A stretch of DNA of 64,000 nucleotides from Xanthomonas sp. SI (GCF_014236855.1 NZ_CP051261.1:4836001-4900000), one strand, 5' to 3'. Counted from the stretch's first letter, positions 43,629-52,782 are shown. Program-made: numbers and translations. The notes: a model not told the origin generated them from the letters alone.

Positions 43629-44726
43629 TCACGCGTCGAACAGGCCGCGCGCCGAACGCGGTTCGCAGCGCAGGTATTGCGGCGACGGCTTCAGCCTGGC
43701 GCCCAGCGCGGCGGCGGCGTGCCACGGCCAGCGCGGATCGTAGAGGATGCCGCGGGCCAGCGCGACCGCGTCGGCCTGGCCCTCGGCGAGGATCGCCTCG
43801 GCGTGCTGCGGCTCGGTGATCAGGCCGACCGCGATCACCGGCATGCGCACCGCGCGATGGATCGCCTCGGCCTGCGGCACCTGGTAGCCGGCCGCCAGCG
43901 GAATCTGCTGGCGGCGATCGAGGCCGCCGCTGGACACGTGCAGGTAATCGCAGCCCTGCGCCTGCAGCGCCTGCGCCAGGGCGACGCTCTGCGCCACGTC
44001 CCAGCCGCCCTCGACCCAGTCGGTGGCGGAAAGGCGCACGCCCACCGCGACCGACGCCGACACCGCCGCACGCACCGCGGCATGCACGCGCAGCAGCAGG
44101 CGCATGCGGTTCTCCAGGCTGCCGCCATAGGCGTCTTCGCGCTGGTTGCTCAGCGGCGACAGGAACTGGTGCAGCAGATAGCCGTGCGCGGCATGCAATT
44201 CGATCAGCTCGAACCCCAGCCGTTCGGCGCGCTGCGCCGAGGCGACGAAGGCCGCGACGACGGCGTCGATGCCGGCCAGGTCCAGCGCCTGCGGCGGCGT
44301 GCCGTGTTCGGCGAAGGCCAGCGCCGACGGCGCCACGGTCTGCCAGCCGTTCGGCTGCCCCGGCGCGATCGCGCCGCCGCCCTCCCACGGCTTGTTCGTG
44401 GACGCCTTGCGCCCGGCGTGTGCGAGCTGAATCCCCAGCGGCATCGGCGACCAGCGCCGCACCGAGGCCAGCACCCCGCGCAGCGCCGCTTCGGTGGCGT
44501 CGTCCCACAGGCCCAGGTCGGCGTAGCTGATGCGCCCGCGCGGCTCCACAGCGGTGGCTTCCAGGATCAGCAAACCGGCACCGGACTGCGCCAGCTGGCC
44601 GAGGTGGATGGTGTGCCAGTCGCTGGCCTGGCCATGCTCGGCCGAGTACTGGCACATCGGCGCGATGACGATGCGATTGGACAACGACAGCGGCCCCAGG
44701 GCGAGGGGCGAGAAGAGATGGCTCAA
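43629..44726 (-). CDS. NADH:flavin oxidoreductase (Old Yellow Enzyme, YqjM/XenA-like)
   Basis: A 365-residue FMN enzyme that reduces activated alkenes with NAD(P)H. It carries RIVIAPMCQYSAEHGQASDWHTIHLGQLAQSGAGLLILEATAV (the Cys in MCQYS modulates flavin potential in YqjM-type enzymes), PLGIQLAHAGRKAST (His/Asn substrate pair region), FELIELHAAHGYLLHQFLSPLSNQREDAYGGSLENRMR and LARGILYDPRWPWHAA. The best start is TTG at 44726 with GGAA upstream (reads as MSHLFSPLALGPLSLSNR); an ATG 78 bp further upstream would add a basic tail without homology. Confidence 0.9.
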   Translation of the reverse strand: MSHLFSPLALGPLSLSNRIVIAPMCQYSAEHGQASDWHTIHLGQLAQSGAGLLILEATAVEPRGRISYADLGLWDDATEAALRGVLASVRRWSPMPLGIQLAHAGRKASTNKPWEGGGAIAPGQPNGWQTVAPSALAFAEHGTPPQALDLAGIDAVVAAFVASAQRAERLGFELIELHAAHGYLLHQFLSPLSNQREDAYGGSLENRMRLLLRVHAAVRAAVSASVAVGVRLSATDWVEGGWDVAQSVALAQALQAQGCDYLHVSSGGLDRRQQIPLAAGYQVPQAEAIHRAVRMPVIAVGLITEPQHAEAILAEGQADAVALARGILYDPRWPWHAAAALGARLKPSPQYLRCEPRSARGLFDA

Positions 44727-44857
44727 GGTGGCGTTCCGTGGGGACGCCCGCTGCACCGCGGGCAAGCTGCCATTGCACTCCTGCCGGCGCTGCCGATCAA
44801 CCACCGCCGATGGATCAGTTCGTGCGCGGATTCGGAACGCGCGGCGCCGGAGCCGCC

Positions 44858-45090
44858 AGGGCGTGTCATCGATTCCCGAGCAGGTCGCGTTGGGTCTGTC
44901 AGGTCGCCAGCCGGTGCTGCGTGGCGCAGCGCCTGACTGGCGGTCAGGTCAAGCCGCGCGGTGCCGGCTGGCGGCCTGACAGGCCCAACCCGTAGGGCCA
45001 CTGTTGCGCGTGCACGCTGCCGTGCCAGCGCTGACGGGAACACGTATGCGCGGGGTGGCGCGAGCTGCTCGGGGATTGATGACACGCCCT
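44858..45090. mobile_element. 233-bp MITE-like element with 26-bp terminal inverted repeats
   Basis: Ends 44858-44883 and 45065-45090 are inverted copies of AGGGCGTGTCATC..., matching at 24 of 26 positions. An inner inverted repeat (44890-44914 against 44964-44988, 23 of 25) sits between them. No open frame is credible. A degenerate copy of the same terminus lies at about 45451-45473 (TTGATAACACGCTTT) beyond the adjacent transposase fragment, so the element probably uses the transposase of that IS family. The right end abuts CTAG, a typical IS5-type target. Confidence 0.65.
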
Positions 45091-45163
45091 AGGCGGCCAC
45101 GCGCGGCAGCAGGAACTCCAGCGCCTGCGCGCAGGGCTGCGCCAGCTTCAGGCTCAACAGGTC
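45089..45163 (-). repeat. duplicated 3' end of the sirtuin gene (copy 1)
   Basis: A 75-bp segment with 71 matches to 46927-47001, the last codons of the intact sirtuin gene at 46927-47796. Read on the minus strand it encodes SLKLAQPCAQALEFLLPRVAA and a stop. It is in direct orientation with the intact copy and, together with it, brackets a 1.76-kb segment with a transposase remnant and an atypical gene. Confidence 0.85.
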
Positions 45164-45395
45164 AGTGACAATGCAGGCCAGCCAGGTTTCCGGCAAGTGC
45201 TGGTAGTCGCGTGCAGCCAGCGCTGGTGGCTGCTGGTAGACCGCGTTCCATGGCGTGCCGTCATTGGGCAGCAGTCGTCGCGGTGCTCCAGCTCGCGCCA
45301 TCCAGCGCAATGCATTGAACATCGCCCGCAACGCGTACTTGCGCTGCGCACCCCGCTCCGTCATCAAGCCCAGATAGGCTAACGCCCACTCTTAA
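45164..45395 (-). pseudogene. IS5-family transposase N-terminal fragment, frameshifted
   Basis: Minus-strand translation gives EWALAYLGLMTERGAQ, then YALRAMFNALRWMARAGAP and LLPNDGTPWNAVYQQ, the N-terminal block of IS5-type DDE transposases found throughout xanthomonads. After VYQQ the expected QRWL continues only in another frame (frameshift), and the sequence ends where the sirtuin 3' repeat begins, so the catalytic domain is lost. The combined open frame at 45089-45367 (fused with the sirtuin tail) is an accident of this junction and not a gene. The rest of 45396-45618 holds a degenerate IS end and no gene. Confidence 0.75.
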
Positions 45396-45618
45396 TCGGA
45401 AATTTCGGATGGATACGGGCGCTTGCATTCAACCACGACAGCAGGATCGTCAAGTTGATAACACGCTTTGGGTAATGGAAAGGCAGCGCAAATAGTGGGG
45501 CACTGGCGTCGCACCGCATGGCCATCCTCATCTGAACGCCGACAACCCGTGATGCTGTTTGCTATTTTGAAGCCGATCCAGAATACTAATTAACTTCACA
45601 CAGGGGCATGTAGATGCC

Positions 45619-46830
45619 ATGGTAAAGGCAATGTTTGGTGCGATTAAATATAGTGCGTGCGGGATAGTTCTGGGGATGCTGGTTTATGCGCAGACCGCCC
45701 ACGCAGCGAGCGAATGCGAGCAAAATTACAACGCATCTCCCGGCTCCAACGGTGGCGTTATTCACCAGAGCTTCGTTGGGCTATACGGCACTGACAAGGT
45801 TGCGGCGACAGCCAATCTCGCGGCCATGGCAAAGAGCCAGAAATTTCAGCTCATCCAAGGCCCCTCCGTTTTCGAAGACGGTCTCATCACCATGGTCTTC
45901 GCGCAGAAAGCGTCCGCGACCGCGCGCGGCTTTCCTATTGTCATGATAGTGGCGCCCGACACTGATGCAGCAGTCATTTCCTTCGAATTACCCAAGGGCA
46001 TGACTGCGCCCGATGCGAAAGGCAGCGTCTGTTCGTTCTTTGATGGCGCAAAATTGAATGGACAGCCCGCAAATGCCAGCCGACGCAATGCCGCTCGCAA
46101 TTCCTCGCTCGCCAAGCCACTACTGGCCGCGCTGAATGGCGGCATGAGCGCAGACGAGGCCGCCAAGGTATCGGTGGCCGCTAGCCGAGAGGCTGCAGTC
46201 GTCGACGCTGATAACGACCGCGGTGCGGCGCCAAAAATCGCGGATCGCCGCAAGGTTGTCAGGCCCAAGGCGATATTCAGCCCTGCAGACGCGGATATGA
46301 GTCTGCAGTCCGAAGGCAATTCGACCATCAAGGGCTTCACTTGCGGGCGAGTGCCGGTGGTAGGCGGCGCTCAATTCCAGACGACGCCGAATCAGGGGAT
46401 CATGCTGTTCCCGTACACTCCCTACCTGAAGGAAGCGATCGATCTGATTGATGCCAACCGTAATAAAGGCGGAAAAGTGCGAGTTGAAGTGGATGAGCGT
46501 GCTTTTGCATCAGGTCTTGCAGGCAAGACGAACGCCAATGGCGAATTCATGTTCACCCGAATCAAGCCCGGTCGTTACATCGTAATGACGGAATTCCATG
46601 GCGGGGCCACCAGTTACCTCACAAAGCCGCAGTCGCAGTACGACGGAAGCACGAACACGATTTACCAATGGACGGATTACGAAAGAGTCGATACTTCGTC
46701 CAACGACATCCTGCAGGCCGACGTCACGATCAAACAGGACGGCGAAGTGATTGACGGCGTAGTGGCAAAGCCGAATGGCCGGTTGATTCCTGTGTTAAGT
46801 GGCATATGCAAATTGCATCACGCCAAATAG
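45619..46830 (+). CDS. secreted protein with C-terminal carboxypeptidase-regulatory-like fold, atypical composition
   Basis: A 403-residue protein with a signal peptide (CGIVLGMLVYAQTAHAA, cleavage after about residue 29). Residues 30-170 are an unrecognised domain; 170-240 is a low-complexity, Ala/Arg/Asp-containing linker; 255-390 contains KVRVEVDERAFASGLAGKTNANGEFMFTRIKPGRYIVMTEF, typical of carboxypeptidase-regulatory-like beta sandwiches that bind sugars or act as structural modules. The gene is visibly more A+T-rich than its neighbours and sits inside the segment bracketed by sirtuin 3' repeats, suggesting acquisition by transfer. ATG at 45631 is an alternative start. Confidence 0.65.
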   Translation: MVKAMFGAIKYSACGIVLGMLVYAQTAHAASECEQNYNASPGSNGGVIHQSFVGLYGTDKVAATANLAAMAKSQKFQLIQGPSVFEDGLITMVFAQKASATARGFPIVMIVAPDTDAAVISFELPKGMTAPDAKGSVCSFFDGAKLNGQPANASRRNAARNSSLAKPLLAALNGGMSADEAAKVSVAASREAAVVDADNDRGAAPKIADRRKVVRPKAIFSPADADMSLQSEGNSTIKGFTCGRVPVVGGAQFQTTPNQGIMLFPYTPYLKEAIDLIDANRNKGGKVRVEVDERAFASGLAGKTNANGEFMFTRIKPGRYIVMTEFHGGATSYLTKPQSQYDGSTNTIYQWTDYERVDTSSNDILQADVTIKQDGEVIDGVVAKPNGRLIPVLSGICKLHHAK

Positions 46831-46926
46831 AACCCAGTCACAATCCCCTATGTTCAGGACGCTACCGACCTCGATCGGTTGCCGTCCAGACCGCGGAAGT
46901 ACAGCGAAAGGATCGGGCCGCAGCCG

Positions 46927-47001
46927 CTAGGCGGCCGCACGCGGCAGCAGGAACGCCAGCGCCTGCGCGCAGGGCTGCGCCAGCTTCAGGCTCAGCAGGT
47001 C
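46927..47001 (-). repeat. 3' end of the sirtuin gene (copy 2, intact)
   Basis: Partner of the 45089-45163 repeat (71 of 75 identical). This copy is the genuine end of the sirtuin coding sequence, with its TAG stop inside CTAG. Confidence 0.85.
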
Positions 47002-47796
47002 GTCGCCGCGGGTGCGGCCCAGGTTGACCGCGGCGATCGGCACTCCCGCCTTCGCCGCGGCCTGCACGAAGCGGAAGCCGGAATACACCATCAGCGACGA
47101 TCCCAGCACCAGCATCGCGTCGGCCTGCTGCAGGTGCGCGAAGGCGGCGGCCACGCGCTCGCGCGGCACGTTCTCGCCGAAGAACACCACGTCCGGCTTC
47201 AGCACGCCGCCGCATTGCGTGCAGGCCGGCACCGCGAAGGCAGCGAAGTCCACGTCCTCCAGGTCGGCGTCGCCGTCTGGCGCCTGCCCGGCCTGCAGCG
47301 TCGCCCAGTGCGGGTTGTGCTGCAGCAACTGTTGCTGGAAGTCCTCGCGCGGCAGGCGCCGCTCGCAGCCCATGCAGCGCACCACGTCCAGGCGTCCGTG
47401 CAGGTCGATCACCGCTGCGCTGCCGGCGGCCTGGTGCAGGCGGTCCACGTTCTGGGTCAGCAGCAGTTCGACCTGGCCGCGCGCTTCCAGCTGCGCCAGC
47501 GCCGCGTGCGTGGCGTTGGGCCGGGCATGGCCGAAGCGCGGCCAGCCGACCAGGCTGCGCGCCCAGTAGCGCTGCCGCGTGGCCAGCTCGCCCATGAACG
47601 CCTGGTAGGTGACCGGCTGCGCGCGCTTCCAGTCGCCGGCGGCATCGCGGTAGTCGGGAATGCCCGAATCGGTGCTGCAGCCGGCACCGGTCAGCACGAA
47701 CAGGCGCCGGTGGCGCGCGACGAACGCCTGCAGCGCTGCGTCCGCGGCGGCCGCTGCAGGCATGGGCAGGGCATGATCCGGCAATGTCTGGTGCAT
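46927..47796 (-). CDS. Sir2-family NAD-dependent protein deacylase
   Basis: A 289-residue sirtuin. Visible motifs are VLTGAGCSTDSGIPDYRD (NAD binding), LLTQNVDRLHQAAGSAAVIDLHGRLD (catalytic His in LHG), zinc cysteines CMGC and CTQC separated by ~60 residues, KPDVVFFGENVP and VLGSSLMVYSGFRFV. It removes acyl groups from lysine with NAD consumption. Class II/cobB-like membership is likely from GAGCSTDSGIPDYR and length. ATG at 47796 is the first before the conserved core. Its 3' end is duplicated upstream at 45089. Confidence 0.92.
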   Translation of the reverse strand: MHQTLPDHALPMPAAAAADAALQAFVARHRRLFVLTGAGCSTDSGIPDYRDAAGDWKRAQPVTYQAFMGELATRQRYWARSLVGWPRFGHARPNATHAALAQLEARGQVELLLTQNVDRLHQAAGSAAVIDLHGRLDVVRCMGCERRLPREDFQQQLLQHNPHWATLQAGQAPDGDADLEDVDFAAFAVPACTQCGGVLKPDVVFFGENVPRERVAAAFAHLQQADAMLVLGSSLMVYSGFRFVQAAAKAGVPIAAVNLGRTRGDDLLSLKLAQPCAQALAFLLPRAAA

Positions 47797-48121
47797 CGTG
47801 CGGTGTCCTTGGGCGGTTGCGTCGCTGCGGCGTGGACGTACGCTGCGCCAGCGACGCGATGGATTCAATCTTGGGCTCGCGGCGCGGCAACGCAAGCGTC
47901 CGCACGCCAGCGTGCCGGCTTCGCACTGCGGCATCTGTCGTGTGAAGACCACGCACGCGGCGCGCACGGCGCCGAATCCGCGTGCAGCCCCAGCACGCCG
48001 CGCATTGAAAGCGCTGCAGAAACTGGCTACTGTCGAACACCGGCAAGATGCATCGGCTGCGCGCAGCCTCGTTGCCGCACGATGCCTCCGGCAGGAATGC
48101 CGCCCATCCCGATTCCGCGTC

Positions 48122-48871
48122 GTGAGCAGATTTTCCGATCCGATAGGCCAGCCGATCGTCGCCACCGCCACCGCCCCGCTGCGGGTGGCGCTGCTGGAGG
48201 ACGACGACGTGCTGCGCGACCGGGTCCTGCTGCCCGGGTTGCAGCGGCACGGTTTCGAGGTCACGCCGCTGCGCACTGCGCAGGCGCTGTGGGCGGCGCT
48301 GGACGACCACCGCTTCGACCTGATCGTGCTCGATATCGGCCTGCCGGACAGCGACGGCTTCACCCTGACCGAGCAGTTGCAGGCGCAGCGCCCGGGGCTG
48401 GGCATCATCATCCTGAGCGGGCGCGGCGAGCAGCCGGATCTGGTGCGCGGCCTGACCCAGGGCGCGGACTCCTACCTGATCAAACCGGTGCAGATCGAGA
48501 TCCTGGCCGCCACGTTGTTCAGCGTGGCGCGGCGCATGTCGCGTCCGCTGTCCTCGGCACCCAACGCGGCCGAGGAATGGCAGCTGCAGGACGACGGCTG
48601 GTGCCTGTTCTCGCCGGAGGGACAGGCGGTGGCGTTGACCGGATCCGAGCGCAAGGTGGTGCAGAGCCTGTGGAGCGCGCGCGGACGGCTGGTCACCCGC
48701 GACGCGTTGATCGGCATGCTCGGCGGCAACCTCGGCCTGGAGGTCGACCCGCATCGCCTGGACGCGCTGCTGCACCGGCTACGGCTCAAGGTGCAGGAGC
48801 GTACCGGCGTCGCGCTGCCGCTAAAGGCGGTGCGTGGCGAGGGTTACCTGTTCATGCCGCAGGAACGCTGA
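48122..48871 (+). CDS. OmpR/PhoB-type response regulator
   Basis: A 249-residue regulator: receiver domain (LRVALLEDDDVLRDRVLLPGLQRHGFEV, phosphorylation Asp in LIVLDIGLPDSDGF, Lys in SYLIKPVQIE) and a winged-helix output domain ending LPLKAVRGEGYLFM. GTG at 48122 is the likely start, although no clear ribosome-binding site precedes it; the frame is open upstream. Its 3' end overlaps the convergent histidine kinase gene by 20 bp, and the pair probably forms one system. Region 47797-48121 holds no gene and probably the divergent promoters. Confidence 0.82.
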   Translation: MSRFSDPIGQPIVATATAPLRVALLEDDDVLRDRVLLPGLQRHGFEVTPLRTAQALWAALDDHRFDLIVLDIGLPDSDGFTLTEQLQAQRPGLGIIILSGRGEQPDLVRGLTQGADSYLIKPVQIEILAATLFSVARRMSRPLSSAPNAAEEWQLQDDGWCLFSPEGQAVALTGSERKVVQSLWSARGRLVTRDALIGMLGGNLGLEVDPHRLDALLHRLRLKVQERTGVALPLKAVRGEGYLFMPQER

Positions 48872-50252
48872 GCGCCGCCAGCGGCAGGCGCAGCACGAAG
48901 CAGGTGCCCGCGCCCGGCGCGCTGCGCACTTCCAGGCTGCCTTGCGCCTCCTGCGCCATTTCGAAGGCGACCGCCAGCCCCAACCCGGTGCCTTGACCGG
49001 CCGGCTTGGTGGTGAAGAACGGCTCGAACGCCTGCCGCTGCACGTCCGCACTCATGCCCACGCCGGTATCGGCGATCTCAATGCGGGCGCAGGCGCCATC
49101 GCGGCGCAGGCAGATCGAGAAACTGCCGCCGTCGGGCATGGCATCGCGCGCATTGGCGGCGAAATTGAGCAAGGTCAGATCGAGCCGGCTGCGGTCCAGG
49201 AACAGCGGCAGCGGTTCCGGCGCCAGGTCCAGATGCAGGCGCACGGTCGGCCCGAACAGTTGCCGCAGCATCGGCTGGATGCCGTGCAGCGCCTCGCCGG
49301 CGTCGAAGCGCTCGGGCACGCTCACTTCGCGCCGGCTGAAGCTCAGCAGTTTGCGGCTGATCGCCACGCCGCGCTGCGCGGCCAGCGCCACGCCGTCCAG
49401 TGCGTCGGCCAGCGCCAGCGCATCGCGCGGCGGATCGAAATCCAGTTCGTGCACGCAGTGGCGCTGCTCGGCATAGCCGAGGATCGCGCTGAGGACGTTG
49501 TTGAAGTCGTGCGACACGCCGCTGGCCAGTTGCCCAACCAGCTCGATCTTCTGCAGATGCAGCAACCGCTGTTGCGCCTGCGCGCGCTCGCGCATCTCCA
49601 CCCGCAGCCGCGCGGCGCTGCGCCGCGCGCGCCACAGGCTCTCGCGCAACGCGGCCACGGTGCGATCGAGCACCAGGGTGATCATCAGGTAGCTCAGCGC
49701 CAGCGACGGCAGGTTCTGGAACGGGCTGCGCGTGCCGCGCGGATCGCGTCCCCACGGGCTCTCCATGCCCGCCCAGAAGATCAGCGTGATGCACAGGTAC
49801 ACCACCCACAGCGCGCGCCGCCCGATCACCAGTGCGGCCAGGGTCAACATCATCATCGGGAAGGGATCGAAGGCCTGCACCTGGTAACCGAAGGCCAGGT
49901 TGGCGGCCACCGCCGAACACAGCACCACCGCGATGAACGCGGCGGCGGCCTGTTGCAGCAGGCCGCGGCGGATCATCCACACCCCGGCCCAGGCGGCCAC
50001 CGACATCGCCGCGTCGGTGCCCACGTCCACCGCCAGCTGGCCGGTGGTCATCTGGATCTGCGGAGCGGTCAGCAGGTGGTAGAGCTTGTTGAGCGGGATC
50101 TCGCAGCCGAGGAACAGGAACAGCACCTGCAGCGCAGGCGCGTTACCGCGGTCGACCGGATCGGTAATGGGGATGCGCCGCAGCCATGCCCAATACCGGC
50201 GCCACAGCCGGATCAGCGGTTTTTGTGGCATGCGTCGCACCCAGACTCCCAT
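48852..50252 (-). CDS. multi-pass membrane sensor histidine kinase
   Basis: A 466-residue kinase with about six N-terminal transmembrane segments (LQVLFLFLGCEIPLNKLYHLL, AAFIAVVLCSAVAANLAFG, LWVVYLCITLIFWAGM, LALSYLMITLVLD and others), a coiled-coil linker rich in Arg/Gln, the H-box LASGVSHDFNNVLSAILGYAE and an HATPase domain (LNFAANARDAMPDGG, IADTGVGMS, PFFTTKPAGQGTGLGLAVAFEMA). The HDFNN motif is typical of NtrB/hybrid-type kinases rather than EnvZ/PhoQ types, although the convergent regulator is OmpR-like. A start at 50294 would add 14 residues. Confidence 0.82.
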   Translation of the reverse strand: MGVWVRRMPQKPLIRLWRRYWAWLRRIPITDPVDRGNAPALQVLFLFLGCEIPLNKLYHLLTAPQIQMTTGQLAVDVGTDAAMSVAAWAGVWMIRRGLLQQAAAAFIAVVLCSAVAANLAFGYQVQAFDPFPMMMLTLAALVIGRRALWVVYLCITLIFWAGMESPWGRDPRGTRSPFQNLPSLALSYLMITLVLDRTVAALRESLWRARRSAARLRVEMRERAQAQQRLLHLQKIELVGQLASGVSHDFNNVLSAILGYAEQRHCVHELDFDPPRDALALADALDGVALAAQRGVAISRKLLSFSRREVSVPERFDAGEALHGIQPMLRQLFGPTVRLHLDLAPEPLPLFLDRSRLDLTLLNFAANARDAMPDGGSFSICLRRDGACARIEIADTGVGMSADVQRQAFEPFFTTKPAGQGTGLGLAVAFEMAQEAQGSLEVRSAPGAGTCFVLRLPLAALSVPAA

Positions 50253-50376
50253 GTCGGTGAGTCTACCGTGAGGTTGAGGTGAATTTACCGGCATTGAAGG
50301 CGACCGGGCTTGCCGCCTTAATCGGGGCTAAACCCATTGCCGGGACCATCGTCCCAGCGCTTCCACGGAACCGCTC

Positions 50377-52725
50377 ATGCCCGTTAAGCACACGCTCGTT
50401 CGCTCGCGCCGCACACGCCCCTCGTCCACTCTGTCGCACGCTCCTTACAGCCTGCTGACGGTCGCGTTGCTGCTGGCGGCGGCGCCGTTGGCCGCCAGCG
50501 CGGCCGATGCGCCCGCAGCCGCCACGCCTGCCGCCCAGCCAGCCACGACCACGACCGCGACCACGGCAGCAGCGAACAGCGGCGATGCGCAGCCCTCCGA
50601 CGACACGGATCCCTCCGCGCCGGTGCAGCCCGGCAGCCAGAACACCACGGGTTACTTCATGGCCGAGGGCCTGAACGACGGCAGCGACTTCGCCACCGCC
50701 GCCGGCCTGCGTGCCGTGGCGATGGGCGCACGCGCCGACGCGTCTGGCGCCTTCGCCATCGCCATCGGCCACCACAGCGTGGCCTCCGACGCCGCCGCCA
50801 TCGCGATGGGCGACGGTGCGGTGGCCAGCGGCACGTCGGCGATCGCGATCGGCGGCAGCTTCTTCGGCAGCACCTACGGCGATGCGGCCGGCGCGCAGAG
50901 CACCGGCTTCGGTGCGCTGGCGCTCGGCACCGCCGCCACCGCCAGCGCCGCCAACGCCAGCGCGCTGGGCTGGAACACCAGCGCCAGCGGCGCCAGCGCC
51001 ACGGCGATCGGCGCCACGTCCGCGGCCACCGCCGACTACGCCACCGCCGCCGGCACCTCGGCCGTTGCCGCGGCCGAACAGGCCAGCGCCTTCGGCTATG
51101 CCGCCAACGCCAGCGGCGTCGGCGCGATCGCCAACGGCGGCTACAGCGTGGCCTCGGGCTTCTTCGGGGTGGCCATGGGCTACGGCGCCATGGCCAGCGG
51201 TGCCGGCGGCATCGCCATCGGCGACAGCTCCTCCTCGTCCGGCCAGCAGAGCGTGGCGATCGGCGCCAGCAACGCCGGCATCCCGACCCAGTCCAACGGC
51301 CTGGGCGCGGTGACCATCGGCGCCGGCAGCTGGGCGCTGTCCGACTACGGCACCGCGCTGGGCTTCGACAGCCATGCCGACGCGACCTACAGCCTGGCGC
51401 TGGGCGCCCAATCGGTGGCCACCAGCAACAATGCCGCCGCGATCGGCGCGCAGGCCTTCGCCGATGGCGAGGACGCCAGCGCCTTCGGTGCCATCGCCAG
51501 CGCCAACGCGGCCGGCGCGACCGCGCTCGGCAGCGGCGCCACCGCGCTGACCGCCGGCAGCGTCGCGCTGGGCTACAACAGCGCCGCGACCGGCGCCAAC
51601 AGCGTGGCGATCGGCGCCGGCGCGGTCGCCGGCCGCGACAACACGGTGGCCTTCGGCAGCGATGGCGCGCTGCGCCAGCTGACCTATGTCGCCGCCGGCA
51701 CCGCCGACACCGATGCGGTCAACGTGCTGCAGCTGCGCAGCATCGCCACCGCGCTCGGCGCCGGCAGCGTGGTCGGCAACGACGGCACGCTCAGCGGCAG
51801 CGCCTACCTGATCCAGGGCAAGACCTACGGCAGCGTCGGTTCGGCGCTGTCGGCGCTGGACGGTGCGCTATCGACGCTGGACACCCGCGTCGGCAGCCTT
51901 GCGCAGGGCGGCGGCGGTGGCGTGGCCATCGGCAGCGGCAGCAGCGGCGGACCCAGCGTCGGCGCCGGCACCAATGCCGTGGCGGTCGGCGCCGATGCCA
52001 CCGCCAACGGCCACAACGGCACTGCGATGGGCGCCAATGCCCTCGCCTACGGTCCCAACGACACCGCGCTGGGCGGCAATGCCCGGGTCAATGCCGACGG
52101 CAGCACCGCGGTCGGCGCCAACGCCAGCATCAGCGCCAACGCCACCAACGCGGTGGCGGTCGGCGAAAGCGCCACCGTCACCGCCGCCTCCGGCACCGCG
52201 CTGGGCCAGGGCGCCTCGGTCTCGGCCGACAACGCCGTGGCGCTGGGCCGCGGCTCTAGCGCCACCCGCGCCAATACGGTCTCGGTGGGCAGCGCCGGCA
52301 ACGAGCGCCAGATCAGCAACGTGGCGGCCGGCAGCGCCGCCACCGATGCAGCCAATGTCGGCCAGATGCAGGCCGGCGACAGCGCCACGCTGCGCAGCGC
52401 CAATGCCTACACCGATAGCCGCATGGCCGGCTGGGACGACAACCTGACCAAGCTGCGCACCGACACCGACCACCGCTTCCAGGACATGGACCGGCGCATC
52501 GACCGGATGGGCGCGGTCAGCGCGGCCTATGCCGGCATGGCGACGAACACCTCCGGCCTGGGCGGCGCCAATCGGGTCGGCGTCGGTGTCGGCTCGCAGG
52601 GCGGCGAGAACGCGCTGGCGGTGGGCTACCAGCGCGCGATCGGCAACCGCGCCAGCGTCTCGCTTGGCGGCGCGTTCTCCGGCAACGAGAAGAGCGTCTC
52701 CGCCGGTGCCGGCTTCAGTTGGTGA
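50377..52725 (+). CDS. YadA-like trimeric autotransporter adhesin
   Basis: A 782-residue type Vc secretion protein. An extended signal region (1-50: basic, then LLTVALLLAAAPLAASA) is followed by an acidic spacer. A long YadA head of repeated A.G..S.A.G..A motifs (about 100-430) forms a left-handed beta-roll, with a neck (AAGTADTDAVNVLQLRSI) and a second set of head repeats (about 520-640). A second neck (SNVAAGSAATDAANVGQMQ), a short coiled-coil stalk (DNLTKLRTDTDHRFQDMDRRIDRM) and a C-terminal YadA anchor (last ~65 residues) end the protein with Trp. It would trimerise in the outer membrane and mediate attachment. The highly repetitive DNA may vary between strains. Confidence 0.93.
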   Translation: MPVKHTLVRSRRTRPSSTLSHAPYSLLTVALLLAAAPLAASAADAPAAATPAAQPATTTTATTAAANSGDAQPSDDTDPSAPVQPGSQNTTGYFMAEGLNDGSDFATAAGLRAVAMGARADASGAFAIAIGHHSVASDAAAIAMGDGAVASGTSAIAIGGSFFGSTYGDAAGAQSTGFGALALGTAATASAANASALGWNTSASGASATAIGATSAATADYATAAGTSAVAAAEQASAFGYAANASGVGAIANGGYSVASGFFGVAMGYGAMASGAGGIAIGDSSSSSGQQSVAIGASNAGIPTQSNGLGAVTIGAGSWALSDYGTALGFDSHADATYSLALGAQSVATSNNAAAIGAQAFADGEDASAFGAIASANAAGATALGSGATALTAGSVALGYNSAATGANSVAIGAGAVAGRDNTVAFGSDGALRQLTYVAAGTADTDAVNVLQLRSIATALGAGSVVGNDGTLSGSAYLIQGKTYGSVGSALSALDGALSTLDTRVGSLAQGGGGGVAIGSGSSGGPSVGAGTNAVAVGADATANGHNGTAMGANALAYGPNDTALGGNARVNADGSTAVGANASISANATNAVAVGESATVTAASGTALGQGASVSADNAVALGRGSSATRANTVSVGSAGNERQISNVAAGSAATDAANVGQMQAGDSATLRSANAYTDSRMAGWDDNLTKLRTDTDHRFQDMDRRIDRMGAVSAAYAGMATNTSGLGGANRVGVGVGSQGGENALAVGYQRAIGNRASVSLGGAFSGNEKSVSAGAGFSW

Positions 52726-52782
52726 TGCCACGCCTCGCCGCACTGCCGCCGCCTCCTTCCGACCTTCCGTAGAGATCCAGAC

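Noticed and set aside
45089..45367. A 92-residue protein
   Set aside because: It is a chance fusion of an IS5 transposase fragment and the duplicated sirtuin tail.
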